From positions 66,713,001 to 66,777,000 of the forward strand of contig CM060842.1 of the NCBI GenBank assembly GCA_030762175.1: DNA of 64,000 bases, in the 5' to 3' direction. Position 1 is the first letter of the stretch. The number at the start of each line of letters is the position of its first letter. A program made the translations under genes and the position numbers. The notes beneath the pieces were generated by a model. The model was not told the origin of the DNA. It searched no databases and saw only the letters and a program-made list of their open reading frames with translations. This document shows, one piece after another, positions 52,201 to 56,250 of this stretch. This DNA is from Metallyticus violacea. Taxonomy: Eukaryota; Arthropoda; Insecta; Mantodea; Metallyticidae.

Positions 52201-54395
52201 GTTCATATAGTCCTTCAGGAGCAGATCAGGCCTTAGGCCTAAACCTTGTAAGTCGATTAAGATATATAAACTATTATTATTATTATTATTACTGTTTCAG
52301 TTATATACAGCGTGTCCCTTTTAACTTGCTAACCCAAAATACTTTTTTTCTGATGCGTGAAATGAAAAAATGGTCAAAAAGATTTTTAACATCATAGGGG
52401 ATGCTGAGGGTATCTTTTTTGTATCTCCATTAATGTAGGAGATACTGGATAGAGCTTATTATTTTTAACAGTACCATATACATTTTATTCATCCAAGAGC
52501 TATTCAGAAATGTATCACACAGCCTCCCTGATCTCCAGAACTTACGCTATTGGACTTCTTCCTATGGGGAGCGGTCCAGCTGCTGTCTCAAAATGTTCCA
52601 ACAGCATCAGAGGACATACAGCAACGCATTACTGTGCTTGTACAGTCACCCAGGAAGAAGTAATAGAACGATTTAGAGCGCCCTTTATCTACAGAGTGGA
52701 TTTATGCATGATTGCCAATGGTCACAATTTTGAGCATCAGATATAAATAGTCTCTTTTGCACGTAGTGGTAAAAACACAGTGCTACAAAGGGCCATTTTA
52801 TTTCTGAATTGTGATAAATGTTACAAGATACGTGTACTGTACAGCACAGTCCATTCTGTTGCATTTTTCAGTGTTTCTTGATTATTGTGAAATGTAAAAA
52901 GGGCCTTGAAGAGGTTAAATGATTTAGTTAATCAAATATACTACAGTGCTATTAAAGAAGTCCTGCATCATTTATCATTTCCATATATAATGTTTTCTCG
53001 ACTAAAATGGTACAGAGTGATACATTTCTGAGTAGCTCTTGAAGAGGGTAAATATATTCTTGAATAAAATGTACATGGTGCTATTAAAAAAAAATAAGAA
53101 GTTCTATTTTCCTACATCAATGGAGATACAAATTGTACATCCCCAGCAAGAACTCCCCCATGACGTTTGAAGCATCAGGAAAAAAAAAAAAAAAAAAAAA
53201 AAAAAAGAAGTTATTTTGGGTAAGCAAGATAAACGGGACGCCTGTATAGAGCAGAAATTAATAAAACACTGAAACAGTCGCACAAATAGCGCAATGTTTC
53301 GAACCACTTGTGTTTACTTTAAAGACAAAAAGACAAGTTGTGCTTTATTCTTGCATCCTGAACTCCATTATAAGATATACCGCCACGAGTGGCTAAGGTT
53401 GGGTAACCAGGAAGTGTAAATCTAGCAAATAATGCAGCAGTACATTTTGCACTGTATCTCAGAAATTTATTAAGTTATCAATATGAACATTTTATGAGGA
53501 GCATCTTTAGTTAAGTTTTCTTCATATCTCTCAAAAATTTCATATTGATAGGTTTAAAATTTTCTGAGATTCAATGTAAAATGTATACTGTTGCATTATT
53601 TGCTAGACTTACACTTCCTGGTTACCTTAAGGCGCGGACTCATGAACGGGAGGCTTTTCCCAGGTTTTCCTCATCCTCATAAATACCAAATGCCGGCGAG
53701 GTACCCTAAACTTAGGCCTGGAACGCTTCCTTCCTTTAAAAAAAAAGTCATTTCCCAATTTCATCTCATGTGATGCCTCAGGAGTAAAAACGGGAGTTAA
53801 ACCTATATATATGAGGCATAGAAGAAAGAAAATTTCGTGTAAAAGAAAATACAGCATATGTGCTGTTATTTTTTAACAGCATGGTTCGAAATATTACGTT
53901 ATTTGCCACACTGTTTCAGTATTCTATTAATTTCTGCTTCTTCGGCTGTTATTTTAGCTATAATTTTCTTTACGAGTTACTTTATTTTTCATTTATCTAA
54001 TACACATTTACATTACATAAGTCTTCCGGTGGATTTCGAAAAACTACTTTAGCGTACAGTTTCCCCCTGCCTCTATGCGCGCTCGCACAAACACCGTAGT
54101 TCTTCCTTCTCCGCACTGAATTGACTGTTGATGCTCCATTTTGCCCCTGTCAAATAGAAAAGTTCTGAACTTCCTAAAGTCAAAGGTTAATTGCAATCAA
54201 CCTTTTTCCCCTCTCAAACTAAATATGAAAGGAAAGCTGAGCGCTGCCGCCTGGTGCACTTTGACCGCTCAAAGAGAAATGTGTTACACTTACCTCTTTG
54301 AGAACAGCATCTTGCTTCTTTGTGGATAGGTTCAGATAGCGCTCCTGGCTCAAGCAAAACTTGGCTGTCTGCTTCTCGAACTTCTTCTTACCTTC
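5011..54395 (-). CDS. Graf: Graf-like Rho GTPase-activating protein (BAR-PH-RhoGAP), partial, 13 exons
   Basis: Thirteen minus-strand exons join in frame to 511 codons. Family knowledge: GRAF/oligophrenin proteins bend and bind membrane through BAR-PH and switch off Rho-type GTPases through RhoGAP, acting at endocytic membranes and adhesion sites. Seen here: the second half of BAR (residues 1-131), a PH domain (about 146-250, starting [10 protein letters not shown]), RhoGAP (about 270-455) and the start of a Ser/Thr/Pro linker (454-511). RhoGAP key residues are present: arginine finger R298 in GLYRVVG, K341 in [12 protein letters not shown] and N414 in [12 protein letters not shown]. All introns are GT-AG and phases match at every junction. 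Missing are roughly the first 130-140 residues of BAR and the C-terminal SH3 (if this orthologue has one), presumably beyond the window edges. No start or stop codon is assigned. Introns run from 423 bp to 22.5 kb and hold most of the mobile elements. It is clearly a live-looking gene; the exact orthologue name (Graf versus oligophrenin) is inferred. Confidence 0.95.
5838..6062 (-). repeat. tRNA-derived SINE, family 2, diverged
   Basis: In the minus orientation the head contains a decayed box A and box B near 6060-6000, and the body has the signature ccaggtttttc...aggcctggaa...tttcccaatttcatc shared with copies at 18.9, 37.7, 49.4 and 53.7 kb. It sits in the intron after exon W12. Confidence 0.75.
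6131..6400 (-). pseudogene. Mariner transposase fragment, third family
   Basis: The minus strand encodes [20 protein letters not shown] then QKFKCKWL, the second-aspartate region (LLHDNA.PHT....I...F) of mariner transposase. Only this fragment is legible and it abuts the mariner starting at 6449. Confidence 0.65.
6449..8010 (+). mobile_element. Mariner element, family B, interrupted by a SINE
   Basis: TIRs: gaggatgattcaaaaagtaa at 6450 and the complement of caagggcaatttaaaaagta at about 8010, flanked by TA at 6447-6448 and 8011-8012. Without the SINE the element is about 1,262 bp. Degenerate transposase: [14 protein letters not shown] at the N-terminus, [56 protein letters not shown], and [16 protein letters not shown] after the SINE. 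Several stops make it inactive. Confidence 0.9.
7307..7595 (+). repeat. tRNA-derived SINE, family 1, inserted in a mariner
   Basis: The tRNA-like head (ggtgtaagtttaccatactt box A area; gcgggttcgaacccggccag box B) is followed by the family body and the tail gcgtccgtaaataaatcaat. An 11-bp target-site duplication, ggagctgtcac, lies at 7296-7306 and 7596-7606. It dates the SINE as younger than the mariner. Confidence 0.95.
8013..9206. other. Intron sequence between W12 and W13, nothing recognised
   Basis: AT-rich with a short (ta)n at about 8178-8194. No coding potential or named repeat is apparent. Confidence 0.5.
9207..9366 (-). CDS. Graf: Graf exon W12 (RhoGAP, residues 400-453)
   Basis: 160 bp, phase 2 in and phase 0 out. 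The acceptor is chosen at ccatatttag|TGTTGCAGC, which gives [20 protein letters not shown], collinear with the family (HL..VA...KQNLM). An acceptor 24 bp further upstream (ttttcag at about 9391) keeps frame but adds eight residues, KMFCSIFS; a minor isoform is possible. It contains [20 protein letters not shown] with N414, then [19 protein letters not shown]. Donor AAG|gtaggt. Confidence 0.93.
9367..9938 (-). other. Intron between W11 and W12
   Basis: A 572-bp AT-rich intron with no repeat that I recognise. It contains the rejected alternative acceptor at about 9391. Confidence 0.7.
9939..10044 (-). CDS. Graf: Graf exon W11 (RhoGAP, residues 365-399)
   Basis: 106 bp, phase 1 in and phase 2 out. 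Acceptor gattcttttctggcag, donor AAGAA|gtaagt. It encodes [20 protein letters not shown] then [15 protein letters not shown], the RhoGAP helix before the N-L-G motif. Confidence 0.95.
10045..10858 (-). other. Intron between W10 and W11
   Basis: An 814-bp AT-rich intron; no mobile element is recognised. Confidence 0.7.
10859..11083 (-). CDS. Graf: Graf exon W10 (RhoGAP catalytic core, residues 290-364)
   Basis: 225 bp, phase 1 in and phase 1 out. Acceptor ttttccttatgcag, donor GCAA|gtatgt. It carries the arginine finger (GLYRVVG, R298), SKVSKLL, and [20 protein letters not shown] with catalytic-site lysine K341, then [14 protein letters not shown]. This is the longest coding exon and the most family-diagnostic stretch in the window. 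Confidence 0.97.
11084..11890. other. Intron sequence after W9, nothing recognised
   Basis: AT-rich with no ORF or repeat that I can name. Confidence 0.5.
11899..11990. repeat. Inverted trinucleotide microsatellite (gat)n...(atc)n
   Basis: A (gat)n block is followed about 20 bp later by (atc)n, so the two halves are complementary and can fold into a long hairpin. Confidence 0.85.
12110..12330 (+). pseudogene. Transposon N-terminal helix-turn-helix relic
   Basis: The plus-strand frame ends [20 protein letters not shown] then [10 protein letters not shown]. This resembles the HTH found at the start of insect DDE transposases, where [YF]-P-x(3)-VPSR-x-T-[IV]-x precedes a basic helix. A stop follows and no catalytic part was found nearby. 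Confidence 0.45.
12687..14735 (-). mobile_element. Mariner element, fourth family, split by a 751-bp insertion
   Basis: The N-terminal half at 14625-13834 is nearly open: HTH region, [38 protein letters not shown], catalytic D in [12 protein letters not shown], then [20 protein letters not shown] and [19 protein letters not shown]. The C-terminal half at 13082-12687 reads [14 protein letters not shown] and [17 protein letters not shown]. The two halves overlap by 57 bp (13834-13890 and 13026-13082). Minus the insertion and one overlap copy the element is about 1.24 kb. Outer ends at 12687 and 14735 are approximate, set by weakly matching TIR-like sequence (aggt.ata.c). Confidence 0.85.
13083..13833 (-). 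repeat. Insertion homologous to Graf intron 6, containing a tRNA-like SINE segment
   Basis: The block matches 23606-24369 closely (about 97% by eye over 13640-13810). In the mariner's sense it begins gtaaattctttttt, aligning with the Graf donor gtaagttctttttt, and it ends near 13085. It includes a reverse-oriented tRNA-like part at about 13470-13545 (box A ggcctaatggtaa; box B degenerate). It is flanked by the 57-bp direct repeat of mariner sequence. Confidence 0.85.
14736..15090. other. Sequence between mariner and Penelope-like element
   Basis: AT-rich; part may be the 3' end of the adjacent Penelope-like element. No independent feature is seen. Confidence 0.4.
15091..16290 (-). mobile_element. 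Penelope-like element, 5'-truncated
   Basis: The minus strand encodes reverse-transcriptase motifs [20 protein letters not shown] and, after [16 protein letters not shown] with the catalytic YVDD. About 500 bp on it encodes a GIY-YIG endonuclease start, [19 protein letters not shown]. That pairing defines Penelope-like retroelements. Frameshifts separate the domains, and sequence upstream of the RT fingers is missing. It sits in the 7-kb intron after exon W9. Confidence 0.85.
16900..17392 (+). mobile_element. Penelope-like GIY-YIG fragment bounded by inverted repeats
   Basis: The plus strand reads [20 protein letters not shown], the start of a GIY-YIG nuclease, and further on [15 protein letters not shown], the usual Penelope-like C-terminal tail. 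The fragment lies between inverted copies of cacttacatgagattta at 16900-16926 and 17367-17392. There is no reverse transcriptase. Orientation is opposite to the copy at 15-16.3 kb. Confidence 0.75.
17393..18143. other. Intron sequence before W9, nothing recognised
   Basis: AT-rich, with a T12 run at about 17785. Confidence 0.5.
18144..18246 (-). CDS. Graf: Graf exon W9 (PH-RhoGAP linker, residues 256-289)
   Basis: 103 bp, phase 0 in and phase 1 out. Acceptor gcattacag, donor AGAG|gtaagt. It encodes a charged linker and then [19 protein letters not shown], the first RhoGAP helix (human LDSIGFSIIRKCIHAVETRG). It is flanked by introns of 3,860 and 7,060 bp. Confidence 0.93.
18872..19082 (-). 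repeat. tRNA-derived SINE, family 2, diverged
   Basis: It shares ccaggcctt, gaggactaaggaaaac, aaaaccctcag and catgagtctgtgcctta with the other family-2 copies. It is read on the minus strand and the head at about 19075 is decayed. Confidence 0.75.
19083..20880. other. Intron sequence between W8 and W9, nothing recognised
   Basis: 1.8 kb of AT-rich DNA without an ORF or identifiable element. Confidence 0.5.
20895..21217 (+). repeat. tRNA-derived SINE, family 1, with A37 tail
   Basis: A full head (cctggtggtgtagtggttac; gcgggtttgaacccggccag) and body, and a 37-nt poly(A) at 21181-21217. The target-site duplication tccagcttttaa lies at 20883-20894 and 21218-21229. The perfect duplication and long A tail suggest a young insertion. 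Confidence 0.96.
21449..21490. repeat. (AT)n microsatellite
   Basis: About 21 uninterrupted AT units. Confidence 0.95.
21491..22106. other. Intron sequence just downstream of W8
   Basis: AT-rich, nothing recognised. Confidence 0.5.
22107..22215 (-). CDS. Graf: Graf exon W8 (end of PH domain, residues 219-255)
   Basis: 109 bp, phase 2 in and phase 0 out. Acceptor tgtttattgcag, donor GCG|gtatgt. It encodes [21 protein letters not shown], the C-terminal PH helix with its invariant tryptophan, then a linker ending SRQHA. An internal GTAAGT (codons P-V-S of EPVSEE) looks like an alternative donor; using it would remove the last nine residues and change the phase. Confidence 0.96.
22216..23370 (-). 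other. Intron between W7 and W8
   Basis: 1,155 bp containing a C/A homopolymer pair at about 22761-22780 and a slightly GC-richer patch at 23080-23210. No confident element. Confidence 0.5.
23371..23465 (-). CDS. Graf: Graf exon W7 (PH domain, residues 188-218)
   Basis: 95 bp, phase 0 in and phase 2 out. Acceptor gtttatttcag, donor AACAG|gtatat. It encodes [20 protein letters not shown], matching the family's [14 protein letters not shown] segment of the PH domain. Confidence 0.96.
23606..24369 (-). repeat. Duplicated block filling Graf intron 6 (partner of 13083-13833)
   Basis: It begins exactly at the W6 donor (gtaagttctttttt, complement of 24369-24356) and runs to about 23606, leaving only about 140 bp of unshared intron before the W7 acceptor. 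A tRNA-like SINE head in minus orientation lies at about 24000-24085 with an intact box B (gtgggttcgattcccagtca) and box A (ttggcttaatggcag). Confidence 0.85.
24370..24467 (-). CDS. Graf: Graf exon W6 (PH domain, residues 155-187)
   Basis: 98 bp, phase 1 in and phase 0 out. Acceptor attgatattgcag, donor TTT|gtaagttc. It encodes [19 protein letters not shown] then [16 protein letters not shown] strands 2-4. Oddity: the following intron, from this donor down to about 23605, is nearly identical to a block at 13083-13833, and the shared block stops exactly at this 5' splice site (see findings). Confidence 0.95.
24891..24960 (-). CDS. Graf: Graf exon W5 (BAR-PH linker and PH strand 1, residues 132-154)
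   Basis: 70 bp, phase 0 in and phase 1 out. Acceptor taattttcag, donor AAAA|gtgagt. It encodes a short linker and then [11 protein letters not shown], the first beta strand of the PH domain (GRAF: MEGYLYVQEK). The split lysine codon is completed by the next exon. Confidence 0.93.
25410..25760. other. Intron sequence after W4, short hairpin only
   Basis: gtagcattataacaatgctac at about 25407-25427 can form a small stem, repeated partly downstream. Nothing else is seen. Confidence 0.4.
25769..25843 (-). CDS. Graf: Graf exon W4 (end of BAR, residues 107-131)
   Basis: 75 bp, phase 0 at both ends. Acceptor tgtctgcag, donor ATG|gtaaat. The translation is [19 protein letters not shown] followed by LEVRHM, the last BAR helix of the family (human TR..F..TR.E.ESLMKKM). 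It is preceded by a 3,741-bp intron carrying a Penelope-like element and a SINE. Confidence 0.93.
25844..26319. other. Intron sequence before W4, nothing recognised
   Basis: AT-rich with no identifiable feature. Confidence 0.5.
26320..26597 (-). repeat. tRNA-derived SINE, family 3
   Basis: On the minus strand the head reads agtagctcaggtggtaaaga (box A) and tagtttgatacctggcagtg (box B), then a T14 run and a body containing aaattcactccgagtatctg. A related copy is at 59488. Confidence 0.75.
26598..27875. other. Intron sequence between W3 and W4, nothing recognised
   Basis: 1.3 kb of AT-rich DNA without recognisable elements. Confidence 0.5.
27876..29328 (-). mobile_element. Penelope-like element with inverted termini and internal duplication
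   Basis: Minus-strand pieces in order: an RT motif-A-like segment, [18 protein letters not shown], present twice in tandem (29280-29037); [20 protein letters not shown] plus [11 protein letters not shown] at 28900-28790, where the YVDD position has decayed; and GIY-YIG/tail remains at 28300-28050. The ends carry inverted repeats sharing acctttgt and atcctcagctgttaaa (27876-27905 and 29300-29328). Inactive. Confidence 0.8.
29329..29584. other. Intron remainder before W3 donor
   Basis: AT-rich, nothing recognised. Confidence 0.4.
29585..29689 (-). CDS. Graf: Graf exon W3 (BAR domain, residues 72-106)
   Basis: 105 bp, phase 0 at both ends. Acceptor ttttatttcag, donor AAG|gtatgt. It encodes [17 protein letters not shown], matching the GRAF BAR helix that normally reads FTFYHHGYELAKDF. 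The preceding intron is 2,012 bp and contains the unassigned exon-like ORF at 30657-30933. Confidence 0.96.
29690..30656. other. Intron sequence between W2 and W3
   Basis: It holds a C10 run at about 30210-30220 and no named repeat. Confidence 0.5.
30657..30933 (-). CDS. Unassigned exon-like ORF inside a Graf intron
   Basis: I do not recognise this protein. An open frame runs from a good acceptor (tatattttcatag|GGT) for 92 codons to a good donor (TATA|gtaagg), and stays open to a stop at about 30520. Legible pieces are [34 protein letters not shown] and [16 protein letters not shown]. It looks like globular protein, unlike the low-complexity shadows around it. It is phase 0 in and phase 1 out, so it cannot be inserted between Graf exons W2 and W3, which meet in phase 0. 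It may be an exon of a nested gene on the same strand, or a relic of a gene or transposon. Confidence 0.4.
30934..31701. other. Intron sequence downstream of W2
   Basis: AT-rich, nothing recognised. Confidence 0.5.
31702..31812 (-). CDS. Graf: Graf exon W2 (BAR domain, residues 35-71)
   Basis: 111 bp, phase 0 at both ends. Acceptor ttcttacag, donor ACT|gtaagt. It encodes a helix with [19 protein letters not shown], one of the most conserved GRAF-family BAR signatures. The reading frame runs open past the acceptor into intron sequence. Confidence 0.96.
31813..32387. other. Start of the region left of the 22.5-kb intron's repeats
   Basis: AT-rich, nothing recognised. Confidence 0.4.
32388..32443. 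repeat. Two perfect 28-bp tandem units
   Basis: agagaagatgacctaattta (first 20 of 28 bp) occurs at 32388 and 32416 without mismatch, so the duplication is recent. Confidence 0.9.
32444..34260. other. Large-intron sequence, nothing firmly recognised
   Basis: A GC-neutral stretch with short GAT/AAT runs at about 33730-33750. A plus-strand text near 33200-33420 looks like decayed coding DNA but I cannot assign it. Confidence 0.4.
34261..35360 (+). mobile_element. hAT-type transposon relic, copy 1
   Basis: Near 35035-35100 the plus strand encodes [20 protein letters not shown] then DK, the conserved C-terminal hAT dimerisation signature (P-x-T-S-x-x-V-E-R-x-F-S). The upstream part is diverged non-coding text shared with 44150-45245. 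Ends are set by where the two copies stop matching. Confidence 0.75.
35813..36147 (-). pseudogene. Coding-like fragment with a frame-preserving 37-codon tandem repeat
   Basis: The minus strand opens [20 protein letters not shown] then [20 protein letters not shown], followed by two 111-bp units encoding [18 protein letters not shown] plus [12 protein letters not shown] and the diverged [18 protein letters not shown] plus [16 protein letters not shown] stops the first unit where the second has TTA. Lys/Glu-rich sequence continues upstream to about 36450 in shifted frames ([20 protein letters not shown]). I do not recognise the protein. It may be a decayed retrocopy or transposon gene. Confidence 0.5.
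36450..37690. other. Large-intron sequence, nothing recognised
   Basis: Mixed composition. The long plus-strand ORF at 36252-36584 is antisense to the lysine-rich fragment and is not counted as a gene. Confidence 0.4.
37697..37919 (+). repeat. tRNA-derived SINE, family 2, with (AAT)n tail
   Basis: The head ggctggttgttaatgcacgg and agggttcgatttcccccagg is followed by a body (aggcctggaaagttttcttc) and an uninterrupted (aat)n of about 60 bp at 37856-37916 replacing the usual tail. Confidence 0.85.
37920..39892. other. Large-intron sequence, nothing recognised
   Basis: About 2 kb, less AT-rich than average, with no ORF over 60 codons of interest and no named repeat. Confidence 0.5.
39893..40674. 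mobile_element. Non-autonomous DNA element with ~150-bp terminal inverted repeats
   Basis: The left arm 39893-40049 and right arm 40534-40674 are inverted copies. Shared stretches include ggtacatgac.tcagaggga, tgcagaaacct.ctg.tgtttacat and cgctagaca.gagtt. The interior is about 480 bp and non-coding. There is no transposase, so this is a MITE or foldback element. Confidence 0.8.
40675..41277. other. Large-intron sequence, nothing recognised
   Basis: No feature identified. Confidence 0.5.
41278..41926. mobile_element. Possible MITE with ~20-bp terminal inverted repeats
   Basis: The left end reads ttgcaattagagtgaccagg (41278-41297) and the complement at the right end reads ttgtaattagagtgaccagg (41907-41926). 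The interior is AT-rich with no transposase. No target-site duplication was verified. Confidence 0.6.
41930..42903. other. Large-intron sequence with a GC-rich patch
   Basis: 42110-42300 is GC-richer (actgcgtgtggcggcaggcg) and followed by tataaatacagccagatcga, which resembles a TATA region. No gene can be supported. Confidence 0.35.
42931..43228 (+). repeat. tRNA-derived SINE, family 1
   Basis: Head ttggtggtgtagtgattacc and cgggttcgaacccggtcagg, full body, tail aaataaataataa. A target duplication tctaatgac followed by a T-run lies at about 42904 and 43228. A G-rich stretch (gggggtgggg) precedes the head. Its tail is part of the tandem duplication that follows. Confidence 0.93.
43185..43615. 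repeat. Two tandem ~215-bp units including a SINE tail
   Basis: agatgttaaagagcgttcgt (43185) and agatgttaaaaagcgtccgt (43404) start two copies of the same segment. Within them, more than 120 bp from ggttttgttcaacaaatcga onward are identical. The breakpoint lies inside the SINE 3' end. Confidence 0.93.
43616..44140. other. Large-intron sequence, nothing recognised
   Basis: No feature identified. Confidence 0.45.
44141..45245 (+). mobile_element. hAT-type transposon relic, copy 2
   Basis: Collinear with 34261-35360 in the same orientation: shared ataccaggaaatagagagga and tgagggaagtactgtagtt. Near 44945-45000 it encodes [12 protein letters not shown], the hAT dimerisation motif with R to C change. 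A G11 run occurs at 44223. It includes the 51-bp tandem duplication at 44758. Confidence 0.75.
44758..44859. repeat. Two 51-bp tandem units inside hAT copy 2
   Basis: ccattgcacatcttttgctc begins at 44758 and again at 44809, identical for 51 bp. Copy 1 of the element has one unit only. Confidence 0.95.
45431..45871 (+). repeat. Tandem pair of family-1 SINEs with three target-site copies
   Basis: cactgcacaaat occurs at 45431-45442 and 45602-45613, and actgcacaaat at 45861-45871. The first unit (45443-45601) lacks the tRNA head. The second (45614-45860) starts in box B (cggattcaaacccggccagg). Both share the private variants aaagaagaggcc and aaataaaacgaat, so they arose from one another. Confidence 0.93.
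45872..46592. other. Large-intron sequence with (TA)n
   Basis: A (ta)n of about 46 bp lies at 46199-46244. Nothing else is recognised. Confidence 0.6.
46593..48036 (+). mobile_element. Tc1-like element, inactive
   Basis: The ends are cacttagggacacac and the complement of cactcggggacgaa, each flanked by TA. The plus strand carries a broken Tc1 transposase: [23 protein letters not shown], catalytic D in [26 protein letters not shown]-like text at about 47545 (cgataatgcacggccgcata) and [14 protein letters not shown] C-terminus. Many frameshifts. Confidence 0.88.
48037..49330. other. Large-intron sequence, nothing recognised
   Basis: 1.3 kb without a coding or repeat signature that I can name. 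Confidence 0.5.
49338..49565 (-). repeat. tRNA-derived SINE, family 2, best-preserved copy
   Basis: Minus strand: gggtggcccaggtcgttaag (box A area), ctggggttcaaatcccgtca (box B), body with ggtttttccaggttttcctc, ending tatcatttcatctcat. It defines the family to which the copies at 5.9, 18.9, 37.7 and 53.4-53.8 kb are compared. Confidence 0.9.
49566..50035. other. Large-intron sequence, nothing recognised
   Basis: No feature identified. Confidence 0.45.
50036..50235. repeat. Three tandem 66-67-bp units
   Basis: Units start at 50036, 50102 and 50169 with ttcccaag. Each contains the hairpin ctatctccagcatgaagata, whose ctatct/agatag arms are complementary, and ends acttctgctgtcc. Confidence 0.93.
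50236..50658. other. Large-intron sequence, nothing recognised
   Basis: No feature identified. Confidence 0.45.
50659..51908 (+). mobile_element. Mariner element, family A copy 2 (inactive)
   Basis: TIRs gggtaggttcataagtttcc and the complement of gggtaggtccataagtttcc. The transposase is open for 164 codons in the catalytic region: [13 protein letters not shown] (first D), [50 protein letters not shown] (second D) and [18 protein letters not shown] (third D changed to N). The N-terminus is frameshifted and a G9-G10 run lies at about 51770, the same place as in copy 1. Confidence 0.92.
51909..52303. other. Sequence between two transposons
   Basis: Includes gtgtatataaacggcacttg at 52118 and a short (att)n at 52270-52291. 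Possibly the 3' end of an unknown retroelement, but I cannot assign it. Confidence 0.35.
52304..53248 (+). mobile_element. Tc1/mariner-superfamily element, deleted
   Basis: TIRs: tatacagcgtgtcccttttaa at 52304 and the complement of tatacaggcgtcccgttta at 53248, extending with cttgct.acccaaaata. The plus strand retains only the C-terminal end of a DDE transposase (LDFFLWG-like text at 52545, [32 protein letters not shown]). A poly(A) of 27 lies at 53180-53206. Confidence 0.85.
53379..53775 (+). repeat. tRNA-derived SINE, family 2, split by a palindromic MITE
   Basis: The head (accgccacgagtggctaagg) ends at 53401 and the remainder resumes at 53627 with ttaaggcgcggactcatgaa and runs to tttcatctcatg. 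The intervening 225 bp is a separate element. Confidence 0.85.
53402..53626. mobile_element. Near-perfect palindromic MITE (225 bp)
   Basis: The left arm ggtaaccaggaagtgtaaat continues ctagcaaataatgcagcagt and is mirrored by the right arm with few mismatches for about 90 bp, leaving a short centre near 53505-53525. No coding capacity. Confidence 0.92.
53776..54293. other. Intron sequence just downstream of W1
   Basis: No repeat recognised. Confidence 0.45.
54294..54395 (-). CDS. Graf: Graf exon W1 (BAR domain, residues 1-34)
   Basis: 102 bp, phase 0 at both ends. The acceptor reads ttgacccacag and the donor GAG|gtaagtg. It encodes [13 protein letters not shown] then [11 protein letters not shown], the basic and coiled-coil middle of the GRAF BAR domain. 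This is the most upstream exon I could find. It is followed by a 22,481-bp intron, far larger than the others. Confidence 0.93.
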
Positions 54396-54584
54396 CTGTG
54401 GGTCAAGAAACACATTCTTGAAATTATGCCGACAAAATTGCAGAGTAAGTTGCAGAAATGCGGTGTTTTGCGTTTGTGAAGAAAAGTATCTATATCTACT
54501 GGGTCAAATAAGACTAGGCGAACAAAATGTAAAATAATAAGTCATTGGAATATGAGCTTGACATTTCATCTCTATTAAGATAAT

Positions 54585-54655
54585 CGGGGCTAATCTTGGG
54601 TTCAATCCCGACCAGAATCGATGGATCTGAGATGTTAAAGAGCGTCCGTAAATAA
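54585..54655 (+). repeat. Family-1 SINE with internal deletion
   Basis: Box B half (cttgggttcaatcccgacca) and gatgga join directly to the tail tctgagatgttaaagagcgt; the body between is gone. Confidence 0.85.
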
Positions 54656-54749
54656 GCCAAATACTACTGCCACTATTGAATAGGAATAGAAGCCATTTTT
54701 AATTTTTTTTTACGTAGTGGAGAGCTCCTCCACTGTTGCAACCCCAACC

Positions 54750-55130
54750 AACTTTGGACTTTGCAGATGACCAAGTGATTTTTGCTCAGGATGCTGATGA
54801 CTTAGAATTAATGTTAATTATAGTTACTGACGAGGGAATTAAAATAATATATATTAAAATACATATGATCAGGTAAGAAGAGTTTTGTGATTCTTGAGCT
54901 CAATATGGAGAGATTAAAACATATTTAGGAAGACTAAATTAAGAATGGGAAAAGCATGAATAGAAAATATCTTCTGCTGCAATGGTGAAACCTGGATGTT
55001 GAATGCAGAATGCAAGCGAACGTTAGCAGTAGAAATGGAGAAGGGAAGCTCCAAAGAATCCGAAAGGACGAACTAAGAAGACGGGGGGAAGCAGAGCAGA
55101 AGGATGTAGATAGAACAGAAAAAAGTCCGT
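54750..55130 (+). pseudogene. LINE reverse-transcriptase fragment (RTE/craniofacial-like clade)
   Basis: The plus strand reads LDFADDQVIFAQDADDLELM with the catalytic FADD motif, and after a gap CCNGETWMLNAECKRTLAVE then ME, the Y-G-[SC]-E-[TA]-W motif that follows in non-LTR RTs. Stops interrupt it. It may belong with the tail at 57483-57770. Confidence 0.75.
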
Positions 55131-55325
55131 CATGCACGAGCTGCGAAAACTAAGGAAATTCCTCATCGAGTTGAAAAACTTTCAATAAAAATTAATATAA
55201 AATCCAAATTAGGTCTTATTAATTAATGAAATGAAATAAGTTATGCCATTACTGTGTGGTATTTGGGGAATAAAATTAGAATTCTTGCAATCCATTAGTA
55301 TCACAAAAGAGAAACCACCTTTACA

Positions 55326-55326
<1 letters not shown>

Positions 55327-55365
<39 letters not shown>

Positions 55366-55390
55366 TATCATCATCATCATCATCATCATA
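55327..55390. repeat. (AAT)n-(ATC)n compound microsatellite
   Basis: (aat) about 13 units then (atc) about 7 units, ending where the next SINE begins. Confidence 0.95.
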
Positions 55391-55690
55391 GTCGGTCCTG
55401 GTGGTGTAGTGGTTACCTCCTATACCCAAGATCGCGGGTTCGAACTCGGCCAGGACCGATGGATTTTTTCGGGCGTAAAAATCCTAAGTATGGCTTCCTT
55501 CGGAAGGGAAGTAAAGCCGTGGGTCCCGTGTCGTAAATTTACGGCACACAAAAAAAAAAAAAAAAAAAAACCTCAAGCCTGGAAGAGAGGCCTCTGAGCA
55601 AATTTTGTTGGCCGTTTCACGCCCTGAGTTGAATGGGACGCTGATGACCTGAGATGTTAAAGAGCGTCCTTAAATAAATCAATCAAAAAA
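55391..55690 (+). repeat. tRNA-derived SINE, family 1, with expanded internal A-tract
   Basis: Near-complete head (gtcctggtggtgtagtggtt; cgggttcgaactcggccagg) and tail. The internal gaaaaagaacctc has become an A21 run at about 55550-55570. Confidence 0.95.
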
Positions 55691-56250
55691 TCATTATCAT
55701 CTTATTATTATTATTGAGATTAAATCACAAAAAATAATGGTATAGCATTAATTAAATTAAATGTATGGACACTGATAGACAAAGCTGTACTGTGTGGGTA
55801 TTTTTAAAAAAATTTAAATGTAACCTTGTTTATGAAGTGAGCGCTTGATAACATCTTTATTCACTAAAACAGAGGGAAATAACGGAAAGTTTCTCGTTAT
55901 ATTGTGAATTTAAGATGTTTATGTTTCAATAAAACAAAAATAAGTTACTATTGAAAAACTATAAATAAAAACAATCGAAAGTTAACAAAATTTTCATTGT
56001 CAATTGAAATTTAATTGAAATGTTATTGTAGTAAAAACATGTACGCAAACGTTTTCTGAAGCACAGAGCAGTTTTACATTCAACTATAATTCTCACACAC
56101 ATATTAGATTAATATTTCACATTTGCTATCTTCATGACGATGCTTTTGTTAAATATAAAACATATGCATCATTATAAATACAGTTTATATGCTGAATTAA
56201 TTTGTCCTTTTATTTTAAAACAATACAGAAAACATTAAACGCGAGAAAAG
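55691..56250. other. AT-rich sequence, nothing recognised
   Basis: No feature identified. Confidence 0.5.

Noticed and set aside
55243..55536. Plus-strand ORF with Asn and His runs
   Set aside because: Made of the compound microsatellite and the SINE head.
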